Assembly: GCA_030220185.1 (NCBI GenBank)
Contig: JASPKZ010003844.1
Span: forward strand, 505,001 to 569,000
Direction: 5' to 3'
Length of the DNA: 64,000 nt
Source: Diploptera punctata
Taxonomy: Eukaryota > Arthropoda > Insecta > Blattodea > Blaberidae
The notes under the pieces were generated by a model. The model was not told the DNA's origin. It saw only the letters and a list, made by a program, of their open reading frames with translations, and searched no databases. This document shows, in pieces, positions 1 through 10,449 of this stretch. Every line of letters begins with the position of its first letter. Positions within the stretch are counted from its first letter, which is position 1. The position numbers and the translations under genes were made by a program.

Positions 1-155
1 TATTTATTTCCTGATACAAATATTTTTTCTCGATTATAATTAAAACATCAATTAAAAACTTATGGAAATTTCTAACGAACTTCAATACATATAATTTTCA
101 TACACTCTATGCTATTTTACAAGAATATATATATATTTTTTCAGAACAGGCTGTG

Positions 156-284
156 ATGGAAGGACCCATCGCATTTGTGGTAATACTATGCTTCCTGTAT
201 ATAGTGCCTCATGGAGCAGAAGCAAGCTATAGGATTGGAGTGGGTATTGCTGACGTCACAGGACCCTCCGCCGAAGTAGGATTT
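156..284 (+). CDS. CDase: Neutral ceramidase, coding exon 1 (signal peptide and N terminus)
   Basis: Codes residues 1-43. Neutral ceramidase hydrolyses the amide bond of ceramide to sphingosine and a fatty acid, in secreted or cell-surface form. The ATG at 156 is followed by a hydrophobic stretch (IAFVVILCFLYIV) and a likely signal-peptidase site after A-E-A near residue 23. The mature protein then begins S-Y-R-I-G-V-G-I-A-D-V-T-G-P, the recognisable start of the family. A polypyrimidine tract and AG at 143-144 lie 11 bases before the ATG, so this exon begins with spliced 5' UTR and the promoter is outside the window. The donor GTAAGT follows at 285 in phase 0. The family assignment is firm; the symbol follows fly usage. 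Confidence 0.93.
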
Positions 285-599
285 GTAAGTAATACTTTAA
301 AATATATAATGATCAATTGACATGCCTCTAAAATTCGAGTGATTTAAACATGATATTAAATGTTTTCAAAATTACATTCATTCTTGATGTCTATAGACAA
401 CATGTAAATATGATGGATTATTTCTTGCAACTGAAGTGATTTCTCTATACATTAGCCTATAGGAATAAGTCAAATAATAGGGATAAGGTTTATGATTCAT
501 TATAGGATATTAATTGTTTCAAGTCCATAAAGCAGGGTCACTGTGTCGTGTTTGGTAGAGTTCTCTTCTTGTCTAGTGGCCCGAATTGAATTCCAGCGG

Positions 600-793
600 A
601 ATAGGGGATTGTAAATAGTTACCTGTTGTCTAATAATTAATTTTTCTCTATTTATTTAATTTTATACTATGTCATTAATCTTTTCCTCGTTTTTTTATAT
701 ACCTTGTACATATTATATATTTAATTCGTTAAATTTAGAGTAAATCAAAATACATTATAAATATTAATAGTATTGTATTCATAACTTGTAATC

Positions 794-830
<37 letters not shown>

Positions 831-955
831 TTGTAATTTAGATTTAAGACTTTTCTTTTGTATTTTTTTAAACCTGGTTGAGTGGTAGACAAGGCCTTAA
901 GGCCTTAACTCTGCCAGGTAAAATAAAGCTATTATTATTATTATTAAATTATTAC
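600..955 (+). mobile_element. 3' end of non-LTR element with stem-loop and (ATT)n tail
   Basis: Non-coding 3' region only. It matches, in reverse, the 61190-61510 part of the larger copy near the right end, including the internal (TA)n tract at 799-826. It ends with a stem-loop (CTGGTTGAGTGG... to ...AACTCTGCCAG), then TAAAATAAA and (ATT)n. The copy is 5'-truncated, as is usual for target-primed reverse transcription. Confidence 0.75.
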
Positions 956-1433
956 TTGGGTCTCAGTGTGCACATCCCTTGTTTTGTATAGTCCTTGACA
1001 TAGGCCCTGGCATATTAATAATCGCAGATAGAGGAAATCCGCCACTTTATCGTTATAATGTCCCGCATAGTGAACAAAATCACTAAGTAAGGTGGACAAA
1101 GTCATGTAAAAATCTGCAGTTTCCAGGCTATAATGTTATTATTGATTAGAAAGTCAGGAAATAGTATTTACTTGTTTACCAGTGGTAGAATTAATGAACG
1201 ATTCTTGTACAAACAAGTGCTCTGGTACTATTGCATTTATGGTTTACTCGATCACTGGGTATTGTCTCTCCCGTGGATAAACATTGTTCTAGGAGAATGA
1301 ACTATACTGAAAAGGGGTAAGTGCCGCTTTAATTTAGTAATTATATAAATAATTTATATTATGATTAACGAAATGTTAAAATGAGTATATCAATAGTCCT
1401 CAACTAAAATGGATTTCTGTTTAAAAAACTTTG

Positions 1434-1667
1434 TCGAGTAGTTAAAACCATGCAGATCTTTAAGAAACACGTTCCATTTTCGGCAAGTCATTTGGTATTG
1501 ATGTTGGTGTATAAGTTTTATAACGGGTGCAGATCTGTGGGTACGTTCTCGTCAGTTAGCCCACAGACCTGAACCCGTTATACATATTTTACACCATCAT
1601 TAGTACCAAATGACATGCCGAAGATGGAACATGTTTCTCAAAGCCTACAGGATTTTAACTACTCTGA
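1434..1667. repeat. Long hairpin (foldback, MITE-like)
   Basis: Two arms of about 105 bases are imperfect reverse complements around a loop near 1545-1555. The outer ends pair as TCGAGTAGTTAAAACC with the complement of GGATTTTAACTACTCTGA; inside, GGCAAGTCATTTGGTA pairs with TACCAAATGACATGCC. No coding potential. No clear target duplication. Confidence 0.75.
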
Positions 1668-1714
1668 TCCCAAAAAAAAAAATAAAAAATGCAGCCGCTT
1701 ATATGACATGAAAA

Positions 1715-1822
1715 GAAACATAAATGTCTGAGTCGGGATTTTAACCCGACTTTCTAAAAATGTACGTTTACCGCTCTAACCATTTGAGCTACTCAGGAAT
1801 CCTAACACAAACATTTATTTTT

Positions 1823-1880
<58 letters not shown>

Positions 1881-2370
1881 GTATTCTCAATTTACACGAG
1901 AGGTAGCGGGATATCGTTCCCGCTGCCATCTTGTGACCACTATAACAAGTAAGCATTTTTAAAGAGAATATTTTTACTTTATAGCAGTAACGCTTGTATA
2001 TTTAGATGTTATAACTGTATTTTTGACATTTAGCAATGAAGGTAAATATGACACGAAAAGAAAAATGTAAATGCCTGAGTCGGGATTTGAACCCCCGAGT
2101 TTCTAAACACACAATATATATATATATATATATATATAAGCGTCACTGCTATAAAGTAAAAATATTCTCTTTAATTTGCTTACTTGTCATAGTAGCTACT
2201 AGGTGGCAGTGGAGACAGAGTTCCCGCTACATCTGGCAATAATAGAGAATATGTATAAGAAAAATAAATGTTTGTTCTGGATTCGCCTGGTAGCGTAACT
2301 GGTAGCGCACCGAGATATCAACTCAGAGGTCCGGGTTCAAATCCCGTCCAGGCATTTATTTTTCTTATCT
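1715..2370. repeat. tRNA-like repeat units in inverted arrangement
   Basis: A tRNA-like unit on the minus strand (1729-1800, box B as GGGTTAAAATCCC), a fragment of the same at 2074-2110, and a plus-strand tRNA-like unit at 2285-2353. Between them, 1938-2035 is roughly the reverse complement of the linker at 2133-2250 (containing GCTATAAAGTAAAAATATTC). (TA)n tracts at 1826-1876 and 2113-2138 separate the parts. The same linker and tRNA-like unit occur at 43592-44030. Confidence 0.6.
2285..2353 (+). repeat. tRNA-like sequence (SINE-type unit, not called as a working tRNA)
   Basis: The ends GCCTGG and CCAGGC pair as an acceptor stem, and a T-arm is present (CCGGG TTCAAAT CCCG). The anticodon stem has a mismatch. 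Relatives at 43592 and 43897 and shared flanks argue for a dispersed repeat rather than a functional tRNA gene. Confidence 0.5.
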
Positions 2371-2484
2371 TGTCATATATATATATACACACACAAACAG
2401 ATTTAAAAGCCTGCATACAGGCTAAAATATCAAAATATGCGCTTATGTGCTTTAGGTCCTTATGATTCTTGGTGCCATATATAT

Positions 2485-2600
2485 TGCGGAAAGCAACGGG
2501 AAGCAACCACACCTATAATTCCTAGTAAAGCTGCAAAGCATAGCATGAAAATGTTATGATTGCAGTGAAAGACCTGCCCTCTGGCACAATTACTATATAT
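2485..2600 (+). mobile_element. SINE family 1, 3' tail fragment
   Basis: Matches only the type I tail of the SINEs at 12243, 46200 and 51860 (AAGCAACGGGAAGC..., AGCATAGCATGAAAATG). The tRNA-like head is missing. Confidence 0.7.
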
Positions 2601-2659
2601 ATATGATAATTTTTGGTGTAAACTAACAAGGAAACTATCAACCATTGCATGCAGAAACT

Positions 2660-3020
2660 ACCTTTAAATTTCTCTGAGAGAAGCGTTAAGATGTACAAGC
2701 AGTGTCCAAAAAATTATCAGCGAATTTTAACTGCAAGGCACAGTAATAGAAGCTAGAATCCAGTAATGACAACCTACTGTGCGAAGCAGATGGACTCCCT
2801 ACGCGAGTAAAGCGAACCGGTGTGAGGCGGGAGCGGCAGGCGGGCAGGTTGTCAGGGTTATCCATTTCACCAAGTCATGAGTTGTATTATTTCCCTATTG
2901 TTTGAGTGAGAGATTTGGCGCTGAGTTTTACTGCCTTGCAGTTAAAAACGGCACACATCTTTTACGCTTCCTTAGTATATCATAACGCTTCTTTGGGAGA
3001 AATTTCAAGGTAGGTTTCGA
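2660..3020. repeat. Foldback repeat with AACTGCAAGGCA motif
   Basis: Left-arm motifs (AAATTTCTCTGAGAGAAGCG, AATTTTAACTGCAAGGCA) recur inverted at 2930-3010. The same motif occurs at 14815-14960 and 15535-15690. The middle includes a second inverted pair (GACAACCT / AGGTTGTC). No family name recognised. Confidence 0.55.
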
Positions 3021-3860
3021 CATGCAATTGTTGACAGTTCTCATGTAAGTAGAATTGATGAACACATGTAAAAGTGTCTTAAAAACTTTTCATTGAAACA
3101 ACCTCAATAGTTACATTCTAACTTTAATGTCCTTTTTTATATTCATGCATTGATTTTCAACTAATATTCTTCTCGTGGCACTCTAATCATTGTTTTAAAT
3201 TATAAGAATTGACCTTCAGGTATATTGCTAAGTTTTTTCATTTCTACTAACAACTTGATATATTCTCCTTTTATTTATTGGCTCTCTAATATTTATATGA
3301 CTTCCTTGAAGCTGTATTATTGAATTGTCTGTTTCATTTGATACATTTCATTCATATTTTCTAGAAATCTCCATATGCACACAGATATCAGAAACAATTC
3401 TTTGAAATTTGGAATGGTAACCTTCAACGAAATGTGTGTCAGGTGGAAAACCGGCAATTTTTAAAAAAATATTTTCCAAACTCTGGGGGGGATTCTGCCT
3501 ATGAACATAATCAGTCTATTCTCGTTATTTATTTTTGTACTTGGACATGTTCCAGTTTATTTTTAGCAGATGCTTATTTTGGACTAGTTGCTGAATATAA
3601 TATACCTTAAGACAGAAAATGGGGGGAAAAAAGGCTTGAAGCGAGTTTTGTATAAATGCATTTACCTTTTTTCATAGGTATGTTAGGCATGCCATTGTTG
3701 CATGAATCAGATATCATTGGGAAGCGTAAAACATTTTAGTGTGATCGAAGATGTATGCAATAATCAATTTTATTACTTTCTACGATCAAGATGGCGAACT
3801 TACTTTCAAAATAATTGTGAAATTAGATTCTCCATCCATAGTGAATAAATTATTCGTGAA
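3021..3860. other. AT-rich intron sequence, nothing recognised
   Basis: No coding frame, repeat end or structured element stands out. It may hold old, unrecognisable transposon sequence. Confidence 0.5.
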
Positions 3861-4227
3861 GGTAAGGATTTAATTTCCATTCAAATAAAGTAATGCAAAT
3901 GAGATTTTACGAATGAGTTGAAATTTTCGGAATTTTGAAGTAAATTTATAAATTATTTTAAAATTTGTCGACTCACATAATTTTATTTCATATTGTGACG
4001 CATTGTTGGGCCGGCTTTTGAAATTCTCGGCCGACGAGGAGAGTGAGTCTCGTCTTGTATGGCAGAGAAGATTCGTAGGTTGACGACTCACTAGACAATG
4101 GGGTCCCGCTAGAACTTCCAGATGTGTCTTTAATTCGTTTTCTGGAAGAGTGACTCTCACTGTTTTGTTGACAGACTTTGTGGGACGACCGGCCACATCG
4201 CTAAATTTCTGGGGTGGGTTCGCCGAT

Positions 4228-4235
4228 TATATAAG
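4228..4235 (+). promoter_or_regulatory. TATA box in candidate LTR
   Basis: TATATAAG in a locally GC-richer setting, about 25 bases before the CAGT-repeat tract. Confidence 0.4.
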
Positions 4236-4250
4236 ACGGATGGAGACCAC

Positions 4251-4290
4251 CAGTCAGTCAGTCAGTCAGTCAGTCAGTCAATCAATCGCA
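4251..4290 (+). repeat. (CAGT)n microsatellite
   Basis: About eight CAGT units followed by CAATCAAT; lies inside the candidate LTR. Confidence 0.9.
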
Positions 4291-4572
4291 AGAGTTAGTC
4301 AGAATGCTCGGTGGTGTTCGAATTATGTATTAGCAAACGTGACCTAAGTGCTGATGTGTTGAGTGAAGTCATCAGCGAGTGTGAAGAACAAAGTTATAAA
4401 ATAAACTGTGAAGAAGATACTCTCATAGCTGATAATGTGTGTGTAAGCAGTGAAGTAGTGAGAAAGTAATAAAGGCAATTTGGAAATGTTGTGTAAACAT
4501 TTGTGAAGTTAAATTAAATAAATTCCATCTGTTTCCATCACCACCGTCATCCGGACGATATTAATTCCAACA

Positions 4573-5110
4573 TTTAATAAGTACACGTTAACATATGCAC
4601 TTAAAAAAGGGTAGGGATCTTATATGTGCCGTCTCAGAAACTGCCATTATTATTCTATTTCATTATACAGTGGCGTATTTTCAAAGATATATATTAGCAT
4701 TTTTTATATTTTTTCTGCGACTGGTCTCATTATTGAGGAAGGAAATCACGAAATTATAGTATATACGAGTTATCCTACGTGATATTATCTGAAAAATTGA
4801 GATAATTGAAAAATCTTGCCTTTAAAAATAGTTCAGTTTTTATATTGGAAGATTGTTACGCCTCAATATCTGAACTGATTTCCAGACATCAGCATGATAT
4901 TAAAGAGCCGTATAATTGTTTGTCAATTTATAATATTTTCAAGAAAAAGTCTGGTTTGAAATAAATATAGTTTTATCTAGTACCTGAACTTGAAAAAAAG
5001 AGACATATTTTATGAGTTTATTTTCTGTTGCCTAAAAATTACTACATTGTATTTAACAATACAATAAGCTCCACAACGTAAAAGTTAGTCGATTTTATTT
5101 TACAAGACTA
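4573..5110. other. AT-rich intron sequence, nothing recognised
   Basis: No open frame, inverted repeat or known repeat end seen. Confidence 0.5.
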
Positions 5111-5116
5111 CAAGCC

Positions 5117-5375
5117 GAGTCTGCGATAAGCAGCACATGTGGCAAGAATGGTGAGTGGAAGTTTGCCATGGAGGCTCCTTTCAGGAAAACCAGAGGGAAA
5201 GCGCCCAATAGCCAGACCAAAATGAGGCGGGAAATAATATTAATCATGATTTGAGGGAAGTAAATTATACAGGGGATGATTGGAAAATATTATCTCAGGA
5301 TAGGGATGTATGGAGAGATTATGACCGTGCGCCATGAACCTAGGGGTTCGATAGTGAGAGATAGTTATAAGCCTG
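5117..5375 (+). mobile_element. Non-LTR LINE family A, 3' fragment
   Basis: A decayed copy of the C-terminal region coding A-G-H-V-A-R-M ... G-K-P-E-G-K-R-P ... L-R-E-V-D-Y-T-G-N-D-W. It ends near CCTAGGGGTTCGATAGTGAG. Frameshifted. Confidence 0.65.
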
Positions 5376-5942
5376 CCTTCGCCAGGCACTACCGTGTCTA
5401 TAGGTTCCCTTGAATTATTGTAATTTCAAAACTCTGGAAAGAAGGTAAAACCAGATTATCTGTTTATTTATTAACCTTGCGATAAGATAAAGACTGTTGA
5501 AAATATGCTACTACTAAGTACGTCAAGTTCATTCATAATATTTCCTTGAAGGCTATTTTAAGTAAACATTTTATCAGATTTCTCTCAGTGGACTTTTCTT
5601 AGCTCCAGTATCTATCGTAACCTTGATGTATATTAAACGACGAATCCTATAAAAAAGAGACATAAGACTTGCCCATGACTAAAAACTGGCGTATGCAGGT
5701 CAACTCCAAATTTATTCAGAATCTGACCTTAAAATTGTTTTTAATAGAGATGAAAAGCCAAGTGTGACTGGAAATTGTTTTGCGAGAAGGATGAAAAGGA
5801 TATTGGGATTTCCAGATATAGAATTCCTCGTGTCTTTTCCGCTGAACGAGGAGGCCATCTGTTCAACGAGACGATAACAAGATTCTTCCCCTCTCGAGAA
5901 ATGGGTGTCAAAGGATTGCTATCGGTCTACGGAGCTAACAGA
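5376..5942. other. Intron sequence, nothing recognised
   Basis: Between two LINE fragments. The short frame at 5775-5990 has no recognisable content and runs into the next LINE. Confidence 0.45.
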
Positions 5943-5955
5943 ACAGCATTATGCT

Positions 5956-6450
5956 TACTTACTTACTCACTGGCACTATCGAACCCGTAGGTTCATGGCC
6001 GCACGGACATAAGCTATCCATACACCCCTATCCTGAGCTAATGCTTTCCAATCATTCCCTGTATAATCTACTTCCCTCAAATCATAGTTAATGTTATTCT
6101 CCCACCTCGTTCTTGGTCTACCAACTGAGCGTTTTCCCTCTGGCTTTCCTACAAGAAGCTTCCATGCACGTCTTCCATTCCCCATACGTGCAACATTTCC
6201 TGCCCATCGCAGTCTACGAGACTTAACTGTTCTTATTATATCTGCCTTGCTATAAAGACCATGTAGTTCATTGTTATGTAGTCTTCTCCATTCACCTGTT
6301 TGTTCATCTCTCTTTGGTCCAAAATTTTTCCTAAGTACTTTATTCTCAAATACTCGTAATCTCCTTTCCTCCCTTAAAGTAAGAGTCCATGTTTCGCATC
6401 CATATAATATAACTGGTAGAATAATCGTTTTATATATTTTCAGTTTAACG
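5956..6450 (-). mobile_element. Non-LTR LINE family A, 5'-truncated insertion
   Basis: The minus strand codes the RT C-terminal segment, including G-R-R-A-W-K-L-L-V-G-K-P-E-G-K-R and Y-D-L-R-E-V-D-Y-T-G-N-D-W-K-A-L-A-Q-D-R. The 3' end reads GTGCCAGTGAGTAAGTAAGT. A 13-base direct repeat (ACAGCATTATGCT) at 5943-5955 and 6451-6463 is a clear target-site duplication, so both ends are original. Confidence 0.85.
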
Positions 6451-6648
6451 ACAGCATTATGCTAAAACATAAATTTAATTATAATATTTATAGTTTTTAT
6501 TAACATATGTCCGAATTTAGGATTTTTATTATCAAAATTAGGAGTCAAGTTATGTCTGTAACAAATTTAAATTTCTATGCCATGGGAAAATACGAATAAA
6601 CGTCCCGGACATTTTTTTTTTCCGACACCCAAATCAGGGATGTTATCT

Positions 6649-7151
6649 TCTGTATATATAAAAATAAGTGTAACTCTGTTTGTTTGTTTGCCTGTCTGTC
6701 TTTTATGGACTGAAAAACTACTTGACCGATTTGAATTTTTATTCCTCCGTCATCTAGAGAATTGTTCTTGGACAATTAACGTATATAACATATTAACCTA
6801 TGCACTATTCGGCTGGAGCTAAAAAAAGTGAATCGGTGCACTAAAATGTCGCTTTATTGCACGATTAAATGACATACGCTACCTAAACCATAACAAACAC
6901 ACCAAATTAATGTACACAGAATTGAATATCTAAAACAAAATCTACAAAAATCCGCGACAGCATATGTCTATCTTTTACGTATAACTCACAATAACCATTT
7001 TTGTCTTTCAGCTCATTGATGCCGGCAACGCCAGGTATTCATCACGGGATATCTAAAATAATTATGATATAAATGGATAATTATTATTCAACTAAACATA
7101 AAAACACATTTAATTCTTTAGACGTAGCAGCGCACGCCGGGTATTAGCTGG
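6649..7151 (+). mobile_element. Helitron-like non-autonomous element
   Basis: Starts TCTGTATATATAAAAATAAG and ends GCGCACGCCGGGTATTAGCTGG followed by T, the TC...CTRR pattern of Helitrons. It shares CATTTTTGTCTTTCAGCTCA and the ATAATTATGATATAAATG motif with the elements at 37801 and 40490. No Rep/helicase coding part. Confidence 0.6.
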
Positions 7152-7164
7152 TATGTCTTCAACT

Positions 7165-7870
7165 ACTGCGACATATCACTATTAATCTAACAATCAATCT
7201 GACAGACTACAGCGTGCTCATAATGCGTGCATTCGATTTGTATTCAATCTCCACGTGTCTCCTTCATTTCAGGCCTTATCATGGCTACGCCTAAATGACA
7301 GAAGAATTTTACATTCACATGCTTTACTATTCTAAATTCTGCACACGTATTTACCAAGTTATTTATCAACACGTTTTCAAAATTTACCGGCTCATCACAA
7401 TTTAGGAACAAGGTAACAAGAAAACTCTTCTTTACTTTTGATACCACAGCGAAGGACATGTCTGTCCTCTGAATCTTACACAATATCTATGACTAGAGCA
7501 TGGAACTCACTTCCCAGTCAAGTCAAGGACTGTCAATCACTATCATTATTTAAATACAAATTAACTGATATCTTAATTTCAACACAATGAAAACATTAAT
7601 TACATAACTATATTCAGAATTTTGTAAATAATCATCTAGGAAGCTTTACTTACTATATTTTATATTATTTTAATGTTATTATACTCTATGTTTTTGTTAG
7701 TATTAGCTAGTATTAGATCACATCACCATTGTCTTTTGTTTAGTCTATATTTTAATAATATTTTAAAATTGTAATATGTATATCCTTTTTGTATAATTTT
7801 ACTAATTCGCTGGTTGAGTGGAAGAGAAGGACTTATGGCCTTAATTCTGCCAGCTAAAATAAAGCACTAT
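7165..7870 (+). mobile_element. Non-LTR retrotransposon relic, C-terminal RT region and tail
   Basis: Translated with stops and frameshifts, the 5' part reads R-A-H-N-A-C-I-R-F-V-F-N and later T-R-A-W-N-S-L-P-S-Q-V-K-D-C. This is the C-terminal region of a Jockey/CR1-type reverse transcriptase ORF, homologous to the copy at 61140-62110. The end at 7811-7865 has the family stem-loop and AAAATAAAG, then a short (TA)n. It is decayed and cannot be active. Confidence 0.7.
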
Positions 7871-8038
7871 GTATATATATATATTATGTTAACATAATAG
7901 TTCTACATAATGTAGATAACTGTTGAATGCTGTTATACTATCAGTAACAATCGTTATACCATCCAAAATCACTGCCCGACTTGTAAAGAGGAAGAGCAGG
8001 CCTCATTGCTGATAATTGTAAATTTGATTTTGTTATAG

Positions 8039-8182
8039 ATGGGATATGGTAAGATGGGCCAGAAAGGTACTGGGATTCATTTGAGACAGTTTTCTCGAGC
8101 CTTCATATTTGACGATGGGAGAAACAGGATGGTATTCGTCAGCGTGGATTGCGCCATGATTAGCCACGGATTACGCAGGGAG
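8039..8182 (+). CDS. CDase: Neutral ceramidase, coding exon 2
   Basis: Codes residues 44-91, starting M-G-Y-G-K-M-G-Q-K-G-T-G-I-H-L-R-Q-F-S-R-A and continuing through F-V-S-V-D-C-A-M. This is the conserved N-terminal part of the ceramidase catalytic domain, where the M-G-Y segment and the buried V-S-V-D-C strand are family hallmarks. The acceptor TTATAG ends at 8038 and the donor GTGAGT starts at 8183. Both junctions are phase 0, and the exon is exactly 48 codons with no stop. The 7.75-kb intron before it is filled with repeats. Confidence 0.95.
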
Positions 8183-8454
8183 GTGAGTTTCTAATTTAAA
8201 ATAGTTTTATGGGCGAAGGATTCGTTTCATATGAAATTAGATAATTGGTAATTATCATAAATAAGAGTAACGTTTATTTGGATAAAGGAAGTATCATATG
8301 ATAAATGTAGATAAAATTTTATAAATATACAATCTACGAAAGATCTTGGACGATATACGATTTTTTTTATTTCTATTGGTTTATATTTGTTTTAACCGCC
8401 AAGTGTTCACCACCACATTAAATACGATAAAATTATTTGACATAGTCCACCGCT

Positions 8455-8821
8455 GTGGTCTCGAGGTAGCGTGCTGCCTTGTCACACGCAGCTGGCCCAG
8501 GTTCGATCCCCGGACGGGACAAGTTTCCTGGGTGAGGTTTTTCCTCACCTGTAAGGTAAATATCAGGAAACGTTATGGCCCAAACGGTGACCGAACATCA
8601 TCTGGCCATCATTATCATCAATATCATATTCGCCTAATTAGATTAAGTTTTGTTTAAGCGTCTCCTGGCGCATCATTACCGTCAACTCACATATCATCGT
8701 GGCAGCGTAACCCCGCCTTCCAGGCGCCCCCACCTCAGAAGTGGGTAACAAGTACTCCATGCCAGGAGAGAACACCAGGAATGTCGAAATGACAACCTGG
8801 GGCATTTGAAAAAAAAGAAAA
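8455..8821 (+). mobile_element. SINE family 1, type II tail
   Basis: The tRNA-derived head carries box A (GTGGTCTCGAGGTAGCGTGC) and box B (GGTTCGATCCCCGG), then the shared middle (CCTCACCTGTAAG...). The 3' part is a different tail from the common one: GTAACCCCGCCTTCCAGGCG, CCAGGAGAGAACACCAGGAA and a poly(A)-like end. The copy at 53091-53479 has the same tail. Confidence 0.8.
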
Positions 8822-8864
8822 GACAATTGTAATGTACATCTTTTTCACATAAAAAACCACATTT

Positions 8865-9105
8865 CATTTTGAGATGGTTGAACGTTATTTTTAGTTATAA
8901 CACATTTAGAACATTTGGGCGAGTGCATTAAGAAAGTAGACGGGTTAACGTAACAGTGGTATAAGTCATTATCATCAGTAGTATTATTGTAACCGTTGTA
9001 AGCATACAAATCCACCAAATTCAAGACTCTATCTTAAAATTGGAATCAAAACAATAACGAACTAAACAAATTAATCAAAAAATCACAATATAGTAAACCA
9101 TATAA
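8865..9105. other. Intron sequence, nothing recognised
   Basis: AT-rich, no support for a feature. Confidence 0.4.
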
Positions 9106-9330
9106 GATCTCTCAGAATTGGTTGGCTTGGACATTTGATAAGAATGGATGATCAGAGACTGGTGAGGCAGAGCAGTTGGAAGACCGAAGATCAGATGGGA
9201 GGATGACACAATGAACGATCTAAAGAAAATGAAAGTGACTAATTTGAATATGGCAAGAGACTGATTGGCATGGAGGAGGATTGTTGTGAGGGCCAAAATA
9301 AAATCATTAGAGTACAACACATTGTTTATT
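9106..9330 (+). mobile_element. LINE relic, RT C-terminal fragment
   Basis: Frames with stops give I-G-W-L-G-H-L-I-R-M-D-D-Q-R-L-V-R, the usual H-x-x-R-M box of LINE C termini, then W-R-R-I-V-V-R-A-K. Decayed. Confidence 0.5.
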
Positions 9331-9429
9331 TTTGTTTATGTAAATATAACTAACTGATACGATCGAACTCTGGCATGCATGACCGAGCGGACATAATCTT
9401 GTTAAATATTACCCACTTAGAGTAGATTA

Positions 9430-10001
9430 CACTGGTCGACAAAAATGAACTTTTTTCTTTCACAAGAATAAAAATATGAGATTTTAGAAGTATTTTTAAT
9501 CCTGAATTTAAATATCATTTCAGTTTTTTTTCCTATCAGGCAAGAGTTTTCTGTGATATTCATTTACATTTTTTATAATTTTTAATAAAATCCATCTAAC
9601 TGTAACTCACTCTGACGTACCTGGAAAGTGGTAGATATTGATTTTCGGGCATATTTTGCATCTGGAACATTTCTCTTCTTGGTCCAACAGTAGTCAGCCA
9701 GCGTATTAGAACTCCACTTGCCTTGGTAACTCTTTTCATTTTGTGGAAATTTGCTGATGAAAATTTTCACCGTGCTCATCAGAGACAGCCCTCAAACACA
9801 GCTTGAATAAAATCACTACATATAAGGTAAAGGTTCCTATGACAGGTCAAAGAGAATGCTAAAATCAATTTAAAAAATGTAGCTCTTACAAAAAAAACTG
9901 TGCCTGATGGAAACAGTCTGACTACATATCTGAACTCAGTATGAAAAATACACTAGATTCACTAATCAGATTTCATGTGAAGAAAAACGTTGTTGACCAG
10001 T
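9430..10001 (-). mobile_element. TIR element family F, copy 1 (with peptide relic)
   Basis: The ends are inverted: CACTGGTCGACAAAAATGAA at left and the complement of GTTGTTGACCAGT at right. The minus strand near 9770-9620 codes S-Y-Q-G-K-W-S-S-N-T-L-A-D-Y-C-W-T-K-K-R, with a frame break before it. The same peptide is in the copies at 23041 and 58442. No transposase was recognised, so it is probably a non-autonomous DNA transposon. Confidence 0.6.
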
Positions 10002-10057
10002 TTTATGGTAATACAACTAGAACTAATCGTTATCACAGTCAAAAACTGAGACAACCA

Positions 10058-10072
10058 TTAGTTCTTGTTGTA

Positions 10073-10121
<49 letters not shown>

Positions 10122-10430
10122 GTATTACTGTTATTATTATTGATATTATTGTTGTCATTATTGTCATTATTATTATCATTACCATCATTGTCATCATCAT
10201 TATCACCATCATCATGATTATTACCATCATCATTATCATCATTATCATGATGATCATCTTCATTATTATGATTATTATTATTACTATTATTATCATTATC
10301 ATTATAATCATCATCCTTATCAATATCATCGTCATTATCATCACCATCATCGTCATAATCATCACCATTATCATCATAATCATTATTATTATTATTATCA
10401 ATATCATCATCATTATTATTATATTTCCAT
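10058..10430. repeat. (ATT)n / (ATC)n microsatellite
   Basis: About 370 bases of ATT and ATC trinucleotides. Open frames across it on both strands are artefacts (poly-Ile). Confidence 0.95.
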
Positions 10431-10449
10431 ACATCCTAATTCTGAGATG

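Larger units (their letters stand above)
4004..4572 (+). mobile_element. Candidate solo LTR
   Basis: Begins TGTTGG and ends CCAACA, the usual TG...CA form. In the middle is a TATA box, then a short (CAGT)n tract about 20 bases on, then AATAAA at 4468. Such an order (promoter, start region, polyadenylation signal) is typical of long terminal repeats. No flanking target duplication and no second LTR or coding part was found, so this is a candidate only. The minus-strand open frame across its left part looks fortuitous. Confidence 0.45.

Noticed and set aside
2285..2353. Functional tRNA gene
   Set aside because: Stem mismatches and repeated copies with shared flanks favour a SINE-type unit.
3870..4196. 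108-codon minus-strand frame
   Set aside because: Overlaps the candidate LTR; no recognisable domain and low-complexity 3' half.
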